Positions 55,130 to 63,880 of a stretch of 64,000 nucleotides of DNA are shown piece after piece. The notes under the pieces are model-generated. The model did not search any database and was not told where the DNA came from. It was given only the letters and a program-made list of their open reading frames with translations. Source of the stretch: JACDAN01 sp963842235 (GTDB lineage: Bacteria > Actinomycetota > Thermoleophilia > Gaiellales > Gaiellaceae). The stretch spans positions 1,674,001-1,738,000 of the forward strand of contig CAWJFT010000001.1 in NCBI GenBank assembly GCA_963842235.1. Direction: 5' to 3'. The number at the start of each line of letters is the position of its first letter. Within the stretch, counting starts at the first letter, position 1. The position numbers and the translations under genes were made by a program.

Positions 55130-56332
55130 AATCTCTCCGCCGGCGAGGCGGACGGTCGCGCAGACGAGTCCTCATCATCGTTCAGAACCTGCCGGTTCCG
55201 TTCGACCGGCGAGTCTGGCTCGAGGCCTGCGCGCTTCGTGATGCGGGTTTTCAAGTCTCGGTCGTGTGCCCAAAGGGTCCCGGAGACCCGTCCTTCCAGG
55301 AGATCGAGGGCATTCGCATCCGTAAGTACCGTCCCCCGCCGCCGACCAGCGGCGCGCTCTCGTACGCGTGGGAATTCGCGTACTGCTGGGCCCGGACGCT
55401 AGGCCTCGTCGTGCGAGCCGCAGCCAAGGAAGGCTTCGACGTGATCCAGGCGTGCAATCCTCCCGACACCTACTGGGCGCTGGCCGCTCCGTTCAAGCCC
55501 TTCGGCAAGCGTTTCGTCTTCGACCAGCACGACCTCTGCCCGGAGGTCTACGTCTCACGCTTTCCGGACGGATCGCGAGCGGTTCGCCGTGCACTGACGC
55601 TGCTCGAGCGCGCCACCTACGCGCTCGCCGATCACGTCGTAGCAACAAACGAGTCGTACCGCGAGACCGCGATCCGGCGCGGCAAGGTCCCTGCCCGCCG
55701 GGTCACAGTTGTTCGGACCGGCCCAAACCCCGACCGACTTCGAAAGGGGCCGCCCGTCCCGTCCTGGCTTCACGGAAAGCGCTACCTCTGCGCCTATCTC
55801 GGTGTCATGGGCCCTCAGGACGGGGTCGATCTGGCGCTCCGGGCAGCGGCGGCGATTGTGCGCTCGGGACGCGACGACGTGCACTTCGTCTTCGTCGGCA
55901 GCGGCGATTCCTACGACGAGCTCGTCGCGCTGGCGGATGAGCTGGGGATTGCCGACCGCGTGACGTTCACCGGGCGCGTCCCTGACGAGACCGTTTTCGA
56001 GGTCCTGTCGACGGCCGATGTGGGGCTTTCGACCGGACCCGCTCAATCCGCTCAACGACGTCTCGACGATGAACAAGACGATGGAGTACATGGCGTTCGA
56101 GCTCCCCGTCGTCGCCTTCGATCTCAAGGAGACGCGAGTCTCGGCAGGGCCGGCTGCCGTCTACGCGCCGCCGAACGACACCGACGCGTTCGCTCAAGCG
56201 ATCTTGGAGCTTCTCGACGACCCGGAACGGCGGGCCGAGATGGGGCGCCGGGGGCGCGAGCGAGTCGAGCGCGAGCTTGCTTGGCGCCACCAAGCTCCGC
56301 GCTATATCAGCGTCTACGAGTCGCTCGTCTGA
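55126..56332 (+). CDS. Glycosyltransferase family 4, one frameshift
   Basis: From GTG at 55126 (GTGA overlap with the dehydrogenase): RRVLIIVQNLPVPFDRRVWL, EACALRDAGFQVSVVCPKGP, FVFDQHDLCPEVYVSRF, VVRTGPNPDRLRKG, CAYLGVMGPQDGVDLALRAA, ADRVTFTGRVPDETVFEVLS. Near 56030 it shifts and ends VSTMNKTMEYMAFELPVVAF, DLKETRVSAGPAAVYAPPND, stop 56330-56332. The K-x-x-E-Y-M-A segment is the donor-binding end of WbuB-like GT4 enzymes. A single indel restores ~400 residues. Confidence 0.85.
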
Positions 56333-56380
56333 ACCGCGGCCCAGCGCCGCTCCAGCACTTCTAATCGGCTCTCTTTCCTG

Positions 56381-56419
56381 GCCGAAGGTACGGAATCGGT
56401 TGCCGAAAGTACGGAATCG
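56381..56419. repeat. Two 18-bp direct repeats with 21-bp period
   Basis: GCCGAAGGTACGGAATCG (56381-56398) and GCCGAAAGTACGGAATCG (56402-56419) differ by one base and are offset by exactly 21 bases, two helical turns. They lie in the 200-base gap before the glycosylphosphotransferase gene, so they may be a tandem operator. Confidence 0.55.
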
Positions 56420-56532
56420 CCTGTTTTTGGCTTGTTCACGCGTGAAAGCGGGGCTACGGTCGAAGCAGTCAAGGGGAAGCGGCAATCGCGTGAGGGTGGG
56501 TCCTTGCGCGGTAAAGGGAGTGTTCGGACCTA

Positions 56533-58035
56533 GTGAGCTCTATTCCACAAGAGGCGATCGTTCCCGCCCCGCGGGAGGCCTTACTCAGCGATCGTACGTA
56601 CGCCTCTCGAGCGCCGCTGGACATGCCGCGGGGCTGGCTCATGCGGCGGCTTCTCCTTCTCGCCGACGTCGTCGGGCTGACGATGGCGTATCTCCTCGCT
56701 CTCGCACTTGCTCCCGCCGCAACGGGCACCGACACGTTCGACGTCTGGTGGGAAATCGCTCTCTTCGTCGCCAGCCTTCCCTTCTGGGTGTTTCTCGCTC
56801 GAGCCCATTCCTTGTACGACCGAGACGAGGAGCGGAGTGATCACTCCACGGTCGACGACATCTTCGGGGTCTTCCAGATGGTCACGATCGGCACGTGGTC
56901 GTTCTTCGCGGTCACGTACCTGACCGGTCTCCCGCATCCCACCGTTCCACGGCTGATCGTCTTCTGGTTGACCGCCGTCGTGCTCGTCCCATTGATCCGA
57001 GCGGTCGTTCGCGCGGTCGGCCGGCGACATTCTGCCTATGTCCAGAACTTGATCATCGTCGGCTCGGGCGAAGTTGCGCGCCTGCTCGACGCCAAGATCC
57101 GCCAACACCCTGAATATCGCCTCAACGTCGTCGGCTTCGTCGACCATGACGGCGAGGCGTCGCGCAACGGGGCCGCGCCGCTCGAGCTGATCGGCGCGAC
57201 GGACGATCTTCCGGACCTCGTACGCTCGCACTCAGCGCATCGCGTTCTGATCGCATTTTCCGAGGACTCGGACGACCAGACCCTCGAGGTCATCCGCGAG
57301 CTCCAGGACACGAACGTCCAGATCGACATCGTCCCCCGGTTGTTCGAAGTGCTCGGGGCAAATGCCCAGTTCCACACGATCGAAGGGGTTCCCCTCGTCG
57401 GTCTCGCGACCCCGCGCCTCTCCCATTCGTCCAGGTTGCTCAAGCGGACGTTCGATCTCGTCGGTGCAACCGCGGGGCTCATCCTGCTCTCGCCGCTCCT
57501 CGCGATCACCGCGCTTTGCATCAAGCTCGACTCACGAGGGCCCGTCTTCTTCCGCCAAGTGCGCATGGGCGCGGAGGAGCGCGCCTTCCGGGTCTTCAAG
57601 TTCCGGACGATGGTCGCCGACGCCGAAGCGCGAAAGGAAGAGGTCGCGCACCTCAACATGCACGTGAAGGACGACCCGCGGATGTTCAAGGTGCCGGACG
57701 ACCCCCGCGTCACCCGCGTTGGCTCATTCCTCCGCCGGACACGGATGGACGAGCTGCCGCAGCTCTTCAATGTCATCCGCGGCGAGATGTCGCTCGTCGG
57801 CCCGCGGCCCCTGATCCTGGATGAAGATCAGTACGTCGTTCGCTGGGCCAGGCGCCGGCTGAAGCTCAAGCCCGGCATGACCGGTCTCTGGCAGGTGCTC
57901 GGAGCCAGCGACATCCCCTTCGACGAGATGACGAAGCTCGACTACCTGTACGTCACGAACTGGTCCCTGCGCGAGGACCTGAGACTGATCTTGCTTACCC
58001 TGCCGGCGCTCGCCCGCGCAAGGGCCGCCTACTAA
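56533..58035 (+). CDS. Polyprenyl glycosylphosphotransferase (initiating sugar-phosphate transferase)
   Basis: 500 residues, intact, from a GTG. Four to five N-terminal membrane spans (LLLLADVVGLTMAYLLALAL, IALFVASLPFWVFLARAHSL), a CoA-binding-like Rossmann middle (YVQNLIIVGSGEVARLLDAK, YRLNVVGFVDHDGE) and the bacterial sugar transferase domain: LLKRTFDLVGATAGLILLSP, GPVFFRQVRMGAEERAFRVF, KFRTMVADAEARKEE, MDELPQLFNVIRGEMSLVGP, LKPGMTGLWQVLGASDIPFD. It is the WbaP/WcaJ class that loads the first sugar phosphate onto undecaprenyl phosphate. The start GTG is joined to a GACCTAG motif. Confidence 0.93.
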   Translation: MSSIPQEAIVPAPREALLSDRTYASRAPLDMPRGWLMRRLLLLADVVGLTMAYLLALALAPAATGTDTFDVWWEIALFVASLPFWVFLARAHSLYDRDEERSDHSTVDDIFGVFQMVTIGTWSFFAVTYLTGLPHPTVPRLIVFWLTAVVLVPLIRAVVRAVGRRHSAYVQNLIIVGSGEVARLLDAKIRQHPEYRLNVVGFVDHDGEASRNGAAPLELIGATDDLPDLVRSHSAHRVLIAFSEDSDDQTLEVIRELQDTNVQIDIVPRLFEVLGANAQFHTIEGVPLVGLATPRLSHSSRLLKRTFDLVGATAGLILLSPLLAITALCIKLDSRGPVFFRQVRMGAEERAFRVFKFRTMVADAEARKEEVAHLNMHVKDDPRMFKVPDDPRVTRVGSFLRRTRMDELPQLFNVIRGEMSLVGPRPLILDEDQYVVRWARRRLKLKPGMTGLWQVLGASDIPFDEMTKLDYLYVTNWSLREDLRLILLTLPALARARAAY

Positions 58036-58042
58036 GACCTCA

Positions 58043-59337
58043 ATGGACACGACCTACACCGAACCGCCCGCACGGAGCCTCCAGCCGACGAAGAGCGGGC
58101 GGCGTGCCGCTTCTGTGACGCGCCCCTCGACCTGACGGTCGTCGACCTCGGGATGTCCCCGCTCTGCGAGAGCTTCCTCAGAGCTGATCAGACGCGGCAG
58201 ATGGAGCCGTTCTTCCCGCTTCGCGTCTTCGCCTGTGAGCGGTGCTACCTCGTCCAGCTCGAGGCGTTCGTGCGTCCGGACGAGATCTTCACCGAGTACG
58301 CCTACTTCTCGGCGTATTCCACGGCCTGGGTCGAGCACGCGCGGCAATACGTGGAGATGATCAGCAAGCGCCTCAGCCTGGGCTCGGACGACCTCGTCGT
58401 CGAGCTGGCCTCGAACGACGGCTACCTGCTCCAGCACTTCGTCGGCACTGGGATCCAGATCCTGGGGATCGACCCGGCCGCCAACGTTGCGGAGGCGGCG
58501 GAGGCGCGCGGCGTGCCGACGCTCGTCGAGTTCTTCGGCCGCGAAATGGCGCAACGACTGGCCGACGAGGGCAAGCGCGCCAGCCTGATCCTGGGCAACA
58601 ACGTCCTCGCGCAGGTCCCCGACCTGAACGACTTCGTCGCCGGCGTGCAAGTGCTCCTGCGCGATGACGGGACAGCGACCTTCGAGTTCCCGCACCTGCT
58701 CCGTCTGCTCGATGGGCTTCAGTACGACACGATCTACCACGAGCACTTCTCGTACTTCTCGTTCGCGACGACCGCGGAGATCCTGCGCGCCCACGGCCTC
58801 GAGGCATACGACGTCGAGGAGCTGTGGACCCACGGTGGCTCGCTGCGGGTCTACGCGCAGCACGCCGGCGGCCCGCACGACACCTCCGACGCCGTCTTCG
58901 AGCTCCTCGAACGCGAGGAGCGCGAAGGGCTGCGCTCGCCCGAGCGTTATGCCCAGTTCGCAGAGGACGTCAAGGAGTCCAAGCGAGCGCTCCTCGAGCT
59001 GCTGATCCGTCTTCGTCGCGAGGGCAAGCAGGTCGTCGGCTACGGAGCCCCGGGCAAAGGGAACACGCTCCTCAATTACTGCGGGATCCGCACCGACCTC
59101 CTCGACTACACGGTCGACCGCAACCCTTACAAGCACGGGCTCTACACGCCCGGCACGCACATTCCGATCTTCCCGCCGGAGAAGCTCGCGGAGACGAGGC
59201 CTGACTACGTCCTCGTCCTGCCCTGGAACCTGATCGACGAGATCTCGGCACAGCTCAGCTATGTAGCCGAGTGGGGCGGCCAGCTGATCGTCCCTGTGCC
59301 GTTCGCAACAGTCCGCAGCCCGAAGGAGGCTTCATGA
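58043..59337 (+). CDS. Zinc-finger class I SAM methyltransferase (C-methyltransferase type), one frameshift
   Basis: MDTTYTEPP at 58043, then (other frame) AACRFCDAPLDLTVVDLGMS, PLCESFL: the N-terminal Zn-binding domain, with later Cys in FACERCYLVQLE. The SAM-binding core is DDLVVELASNDGYLLQHFVG and ILGIDPAANVAEAAEARGVP; YDTIYHEHFSYFSFATTAEI follows, with the C-terminal domain GYGAPGKGNTLLNYCGIRTD and LVLPWNLIDEI. Related to TylC3/NovU-like C-methyltransferases, which act on NDP-4-ketosugars. The indel is near 58075. The stop overlaps the next ATG (ATGA). Confidence 0.85.
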
Positions 59338-60152
59338 AGGTCGTCATCTTCTGCGGCGGCTTCGGCGTCCGAATGGGCGAGGAGACGCAGCGAATTCCCA
59401 AGCCGATGATCCCCGTCGGCAACAGGCCGATCCTCTGGCACATCATGAAGTGGTATGCGTCGTGGGGGTACGACGACTTCGTGCTTTGCCTCGGCTACAA
59501 GTCGGAGAGCATCAAGGAGTACTTCCTCAACTACAACGAGGCGCTCTCGAACGATTTCGTGCTCTCGAACGGGGGTCGCGACGTAGAGCTGCTTGGGACT
59601 GACATCTCCAGGTGGCGCGTCACCTTCGTCGACACCGGCACCCGCGCGACCATCGCAGAGCGCCTGCTCGCCATCGCACCCCACCTCGACGGCGAGGAGT
59701 ACTTCCTGGCCACCTACGGCGATGGGCTGACCGACGCGCCGCTTCCGAACATGGTCGACCTGCTCCGTTCCTCCGGGAAGACAGGACTCTTCCTCTCCGT
59801 GCCGCCGGTCTACAACGCGCACGTCGTCAACGCGGACGCCGACGGCGTCGTTCGCTCTATCGAGGACATGCAGCAGGCGGACGTGAGGATCAACGGCGGC
59901 TTCTTCGTCTTCCGGCACAACGTGCTCGACTACATCAACCCGGGCGAGGAGCTTGTAGAAGAGCCGTTCGCGCGGTTGATCGACGAGGGAGAGCTCATCG
60001 CATACCGGTACGACGGCTTCTGGGAGCCCATGGACACGATGAAGGACAAGCAACGGCTCGACGCACTTGTTGAGAGGGGCCAGGCGCCTTGGCGTAGCAA
60101 CGGCATTCCGCTTGAGGGCCGCTCACCATTCATTCCAGGAACTCCGGCATGA
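59334..60152 (+). CDS. rfbF: Sugar-1-phosphate nucleotidyltransferase (RfbF-like cytidylyltransferase)
   Basis: 272 residues, intact. MKVVIFCGGFGVRMGEETQR is the nucleotide-binding G-G-x-G-x-R loop, IPKPMIPVGNRPILWHIMKW the K-P-M-x-x-V segment; YFLATYGDGLTDAPLPNMVD has the metal Asp; INGGFFVFRHNVLDYI and DGFWEPMDTMKDKQRLDALV match glucose-1-phosphate cytidylyltransferases. It should make CDP-glucose or a similar NDP-sugar for the C-methylation branch. AAGGAGG site inside the previous gene; ATGA overlap on both sides. Confidence 0.88.
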   Translation: MKVVIFCGGFGVRMGEETQRIPKPMIPVGNRPILWHIMKWYASWGYDDFVLCLGYKSESIKEYFLNYNEALSNDFVLSNGGRDVELLGTDISRWRVTFVDTGTRATIAERLLAIAPHLDGEEYFLATYGDGLTDAPLPNMVDLLRSSGKTGLFLSVPPVYNAHVVNADADGVVRSIEDMQQADVRINGGFFVFRHNVLDYINPGEELVEEPFARLIDEGELIAYRYDGFWEPMDTMKDKQRLDALVERGQAPWRSNGIPLEGRSPFIPGTPA

Positions 60153-61315
60153 AGCTGATGATGGCCGATCGCAGTACCGGCTTAAACGGTCTGCGCTCGG
60201 CTTTGGTCGGCCTCAGGGGTCAGAGCAAGACGTTGGCCGAAGTCTTCGATCCGCGCCACAACAGTCTCAACGCGCTTCGCCTGGCTCTCGCGACGCTCGT
60301 GATCGTCTCCCATGCCTGGCCGATCGGCGGCTTCGGAGAAGATCCTAAAGTCGGTGATCTCTCCCTCGGCGGCTGGGCAGTCGCAGGGTTCTTCGCCATC
60401 AGCGGATTTCTGATTACAGGTAGCCGGCTTCGGTCGTCGTTCTCGTCATATCTGTGGCGGCGCATGCTGCGGATCTTCCCGGGCCTGTGGGTCTGTCTTC
60501 TCGTGACGGTGGTCGTCTTTGTTCCGATCGCGGCCCTCCTCGAAGGCAGCGCCGACCATGTCGGACCGCGTTCACTAGTTGGGTACCTAGTCCCGAACGG
60601 AGTACTGGAGAGCGGTCACCAGAACATCGCCGGCACCCTCAGCGGAGTCCCATATCCCGGGGCATGGAATGGCTCCCTCTGGACTTTGTGGTTTGAGTTT
60701 GGTTGTTACCTGGTTCTCGGCGGACTGCTTGTCTTCGCTGGCCTCCGCCGGCGGCCTGCCGTCTTGGCCGGCGTTTTCGCTGCGTGCGCGCTCGTGAACG
60801 TGGCGCAAGCCGAGTTCGGGATGCAGCTTCCGTTCAGAGTCGAGTGGGCGGTCGATTTGGGGTCGTACTTCTTCGCCGGCGCGGTGCTGTGTGTCTATGC
60901 CAACCGCATACCGGCGAGCAGGTTTCTCGTCGCGATATCAACAGCAATCCTCGCCGCCGCAGCCCTCACGGATCACGTACAGGCGGTCGGCGCGTTGCCG
61001 CTTGCCTTCCTTCTGATCTGGCTCGGATGCGTCTTGCCTCTTCAAGCGGTCGGTCGGCGCAACGACATCTCCTACGGCGTCTACATCTATGCGTTCCCCG
61101 TCCAGCAGCTGCTCGTGCTTGCGGGCGCGGCCGCCCTCGGTGCGTGGGCATACGCAGGGCTTTGCATTCTGTGCACCGTTCCACTCGCGGCTCTAAGCTG
61201 GTTCTTCGTCGAGGAACGAGCAATGAGGTTAAAGCGGATAACGCCTCCATGGACGGCAATGCGCCACCGTTTGGCACCGCAAGGCGAAGCCGAGGTCCCT
61301 CAGGAAGCCGTCTGA
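60149..61315 (+). CDS. Acyltransferase 3 family membrane protein
   Basis: 388 residues with about ten membrane spans. NSLNALRLALATLVIVSHAW carries the R-x10-H signature of acyltransferase 3 (OafA-like) proteins; LGGWAVAGFFAISGFLITGS and YLWRRMLRIFPGLWVCLLVT follow, then WTLWFEFGCYLVLGG and at the end ISYGVYIYAFPVQQLLVLAG. These proteins O-acylate surface sugars from acyl-CoA. Codons are slightly less G/C-rich than in the neighbours. Coupled to the upstream nucleotidyltransferase by ATGA overlap. Confidence 0.9.
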   Translation: MKLMMADRSTGLNGLRSALVGLRGQSKTLAEVFDPRHNSLNALRLALATLVIVSHAWPIGGFGEDPKVGDLSLGGWAVAGFFAISGFLITGSRLRSSFSSYLWRRMLRIFPGLWVCLLVTVVVFVPIAALLEGSADHVGPRSLVGYLVPNGVLESGHQNIAGTLSGVPYPGAWNGSLWTLWFEFGCYLVLGGLLVFAGLRRRPAVLAGVFAACALVNVAQAEFGMQLPFRVEWAVDLGSYFFAGAVLCVYANRIPASRFLVAISTAILAAAALTDHVQAVGALPLAFLLIWLGCVLPLQAVGRRNDISYGVYIYAFPVQQLLVLAGAAALGAWAYAGLCILCTVPLAALSWFFVEERAMRLKRITPPWTAMRHRLAPQGEAEVPQEAV

Positions 61316-61370
61316 GGGCTCCCTTCCGGGTGCGAGCCGCGCCACCCGTACGTCATCGATCGCCCAGCTA

Positions 61371-62031
61371 GTGCTTCAGTTTCCACTCCAGCGCGCACCG
61401 CTTTTCCGCCGTGTCCTCGCGCTCGGTTCGCACTCGGACGACATCGAGATCGGCTGTGGTGCGACGCTGCTGGCCTTAAGCAGGGCGCGTCCCGAGGTCG
61501 AGGTCACATGGGTCGTCCTCGGCGCCGAGGGCGAGCGAGAGCGCGAGGCGCGGGCGAGCGCCGAGGCCTTCATGGGTGCGGCAACCCACACTGAGGTTGT
61601 CGTCCACGGGTTTCGCGATGGATTCTTTCCCTACATAGGCGGCGAGGTGAAGGACGTGTTCGAGGAGCTGAAGAGCCGGCTCGAGCCCGACCTGATCCTC
61701 ACGCATGCACGGCAGGATCTCCACCAGGATCACCGGCTCGTCTGCGAGCTGACCTGGAACACGTGGCGGGATCATCTGATTCTCGAGTACGAGATCCCGA
61801 AGTACGACGGCGACCTGGGCACCCCGAACGTCTTCGTCCCCGTCTCCAGAGGAAATCGCGCGAGAGAAGGTGAGGCTCGTGCTCGATGCGTTCGAGAGCC
61901 AGACCGAAAAGCACTGGTTCGACGAGCAGCTCTTCCTCGGGCTGATGCGCGTGCGCGGAATGGAAGGACGCTCGCCGAGCGGCTACGCCGAGGCGTTCAC
62001 CTGCCGGAAACTCTCGTTGCTGGTCGCATGA
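61371..62031 (+). CDS. PIG-L/LmbE-family deacetylase, one frameshift
   Basis: From GTG at 61371: RRVLALGSHSDDIEIGCGAT has the zinc-binding S-H-x-D-D motif (usually P/A-H-x-D-D), then LILTHARQDLHQDHRLVCEL with the H-x-D-H third ligand. Near 61850 the frame shifts; the restored end is SREIAREKVRLVLDAFESQT, EKHWFDEQLFLGLMRVRGME, GRSPSGYAEAFTCRKLSLLV with TGA at 62029-62031. Such enzymes remove N-acetyl groups from amino sugars. The stop overlaps the rfbC-like start (ATGA). Confidence 0.85.
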
Positions 62032-62576
62032 TCTTCAGGCACACCGAGATCGCCGGCGTGTGGGTGATCGAGCCCGAACGGCTCGAGGACGAGCGGGGCT
62101 TTTTCGCACGGACCTGGGACCCCAAGGAGCTCGGCCAGCGAGGGCTCAACCCGGAGCTCGCGCAATGCAGCATCTCCTACAACCGTGCGCGGGGGACGCT
62201 CCGTGGCCTCCACTACCAGGCAGCGCCGTACGAGGAAGCGAAGCTCGTGCGCTGCACCGCGGGCGCGATCTTCGACGTCGCCGTCGACCTGCGGCCGGGC
62301 TCATCCACGTTGAGAGAGTGGTTCGGCGTCGAGCTCTCGGCTGAGAACCGGCTCGCCCTCTACGTTCCGGAGGGCTGCGCGCACGGGTTCCTGACGCTCG
62401 AGGATGAGTCCGAGGTGCATTACCAGATCTCGCAGGCCTATGCGCCCGAGGCGGCGCGCGGGGCTCGCTGGGACGACGCCGCGTTCGCGATCACCTGGCC
62501 CGGCGAGGTCGTCGTGATCAACGAGCGGGACCGTTCGTATCCTGACTTCCGGCTCGAGCCTGCGAGGCAAGCGTGA
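62028..62576 (+). CDS. rfbC: dTDP-4-dehydrorhamnose 3,5-epimerase-like protein
   Basis: 182 residues, intact. MIFRHTEIAGVWVIEPERLE, DERGFFARTWDPKELGQRG, SISYNRARGTLRGLHYQAAP (catalytic His in GLHYQ), KLVRCTAGAIFDVAVDLRPG, and YVPEGCAHGFLTLEDESEVH are the RmlC cupin-fold marks. The epimerase acts on an NDP-4-keto-6-deoxysugar; with the C-methyltransferase upstream it may invert the methylated sugar. Coupled on both sides (ATGA and GTGA). Confidence 0.93.
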   Translation: MIFRHTEIAGVWVIEPERLEDERGFFARTWDPKELGQRGLNPELAQCSISYNRARGTLRGLHYQAAPYEEAKLVRCTAGAIFDVAVDLRPGSSTLREWFGVELSAENRLALYVPEGCAHGFLTLEDESEVHYQISQAYAPEAARGARWDDAAFAITWPGEVVVINERDRSYPDFRLEPARQA

Positions 62577-63880
62577 GCCAGGGCGCTCCGACGGCAGTGG
62601 AGACGGACATGGGCGAGTCGATGCACGCATTCATGCGCGAGCTCTTTCCCATCTGTCGCAGCATCACGGGCGACGGTGTGAGGGAGACGCTGGCCGCCGT
62701 GGGACGTCGGATTCCGCTTGAGGTCCACGAGGTGCCGAGCGGCACCAGCGTTCTCGACTGGACCGTGCCCGACGAGTGGAACATCGAGGACGCGTACATC
62801 GCCAAGGACGGCCAGCGGGTCGTCGACTTCCAGGAGTCGAACCTCCATGTCGTCAACTACAGCGAGCCCGTGCGAGGCGTGATGCCGCTCGCCGAGCTTC
62901 GAGAACACCTGCACACGCTCCCAGAGCACCCTGAGTGGGTTCCGTACCGCACGTCCTACTACTCGAGGGCCTGGGGCTTCTGTCTCTCGCAGCGGCAGCT
63001 CGACGGGCTCGAGGACGGCGACTACGAGGTCGTGATCGACAGCACGCTCGGGCCCGGCTCGCTGACCTACGGCGAGTGCTTCCTGCCGGGGGAGCGCGCG
63101 GAGGAGATCCTGCTGACGACCCACGTCTGCCATCCCGCGCTGGCCAACGACAACCTTTCCGGGATCGCTGTGCTGACCGAGCTCGGAGCACGGCTCCAGG
63201 ACCTCCCCCGTTCACTCTCGTATCGGCTCCTGTTCATTCCCGGGACGATCGGGTCGATCACCTGGCTCGCTCGAAACGAGCCCACCGTCTCGAGGATCGT
63301 TGCTGGGCTCGTCCTGGCCTGCGTCGGTGATCGAGCTCCACTGACCTACAAGCGGAGCCGGCAAGGGGACGCGCTCGTCGACCGCGCGGCGGCGTATGTG
63401 CTGAAGCGCGACGGCGGACAGGTGGTCGACTTCGTTCCCTGGGGCTGGGACGAGCGGCAATTCAACTCGCCGGGGTTCGACCTCCCGGTCGGCTCATTGA
63501 GCCGGTCGCGCGAGGGCGAGTACGAGGAGTACCACTCGTCCGCGGACGACCTCGATCTCGTTAGGCCGGAGCAGTTGGAAGACGCAGTGAGCACGGTCCT
63601 CGAGATCCTCGACGTGGTGGAGACGGATCGCCGTTACGTCAACCTCGCTCCGAAGGGTGAGCCGCAACTCGGGAAGAGGGGCCTTTACCCGAAGGTCGGC
63701 GGGCCCGCAGCGGAACAAGACCAGCTGGCGATGCTCTGGGTCCTGAACCAGTCGGACGGCCAGAAGTCGCTGCTCGACATCGCCGAGCGGTCTGGGATCC
63801 CATTTGCGTCGCTTCGCCGAGCAGCGCTCAAGCTGGTAGAGGCCGGCCTGCTCGCTGAGGCACGCGGGGATCCGGCGTGA
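62573..63880 (+). CDS. DUF4910 aminopeptidase-like protein
   Basis: 435 residues from a GTG overlapping the rfbC-like stop. MHAFMRELFPICRSITGDGV, RETLAAVGRRIPLEVHEVPS, GTSVLDWTVPDEWNIEDAYI open the family. Metal-site-like TTHVCHPALANDNLSGIAVL resembles M28 zinc peptidases (H-x-D/N...D-N), with LLFIPGTIGSITWLARNEP and EYHSSADDLDLV later. The last ~90 residues are a winged-helix-like tail (LLDIAERSGIPFASLRRAAL). DUF4910 proteins recur in NDP-sugar and glycan clusters; the reaction is not established. Confidence 0.88.
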   Translation: MSQGAPTAVETDMGESMHAFMRELFPICRSITGDGVRETLAAVGRRIPLEVHEVPSGTSVLDWTVPDEWNIEDAYIAKDGQRVVDFQESNLHVVNYSEPVRGVMPLAELREHLHTLPEHPEWVPYRTSYYSRAWGFCLSQRQLDGLEDGDYEVVIDSTLGPGSLTYGECFLPGERAEEILLTTHVCHPALANDNLSGIAVLTELGARLQDLPRSLSYRLLFIPGTIGSITWLARNEPTVSRIVAGLVLACVGDRAPLTYKRSRQGDALVDRAAAYVLKRDGGQVVDFVPWGWDERQFNSPGFDLPVGSLSRSREGEYEEYHSSADDLDLVRPEQLEDAVSTVLEILDVVETDRRYVNLAPKGEPQLGKRGLYPKVGGPAAEQDQLAMLWVLNQSDGQKSLLDIAERSGIPFASLRRAALKLVEAGLLAEARGDPA

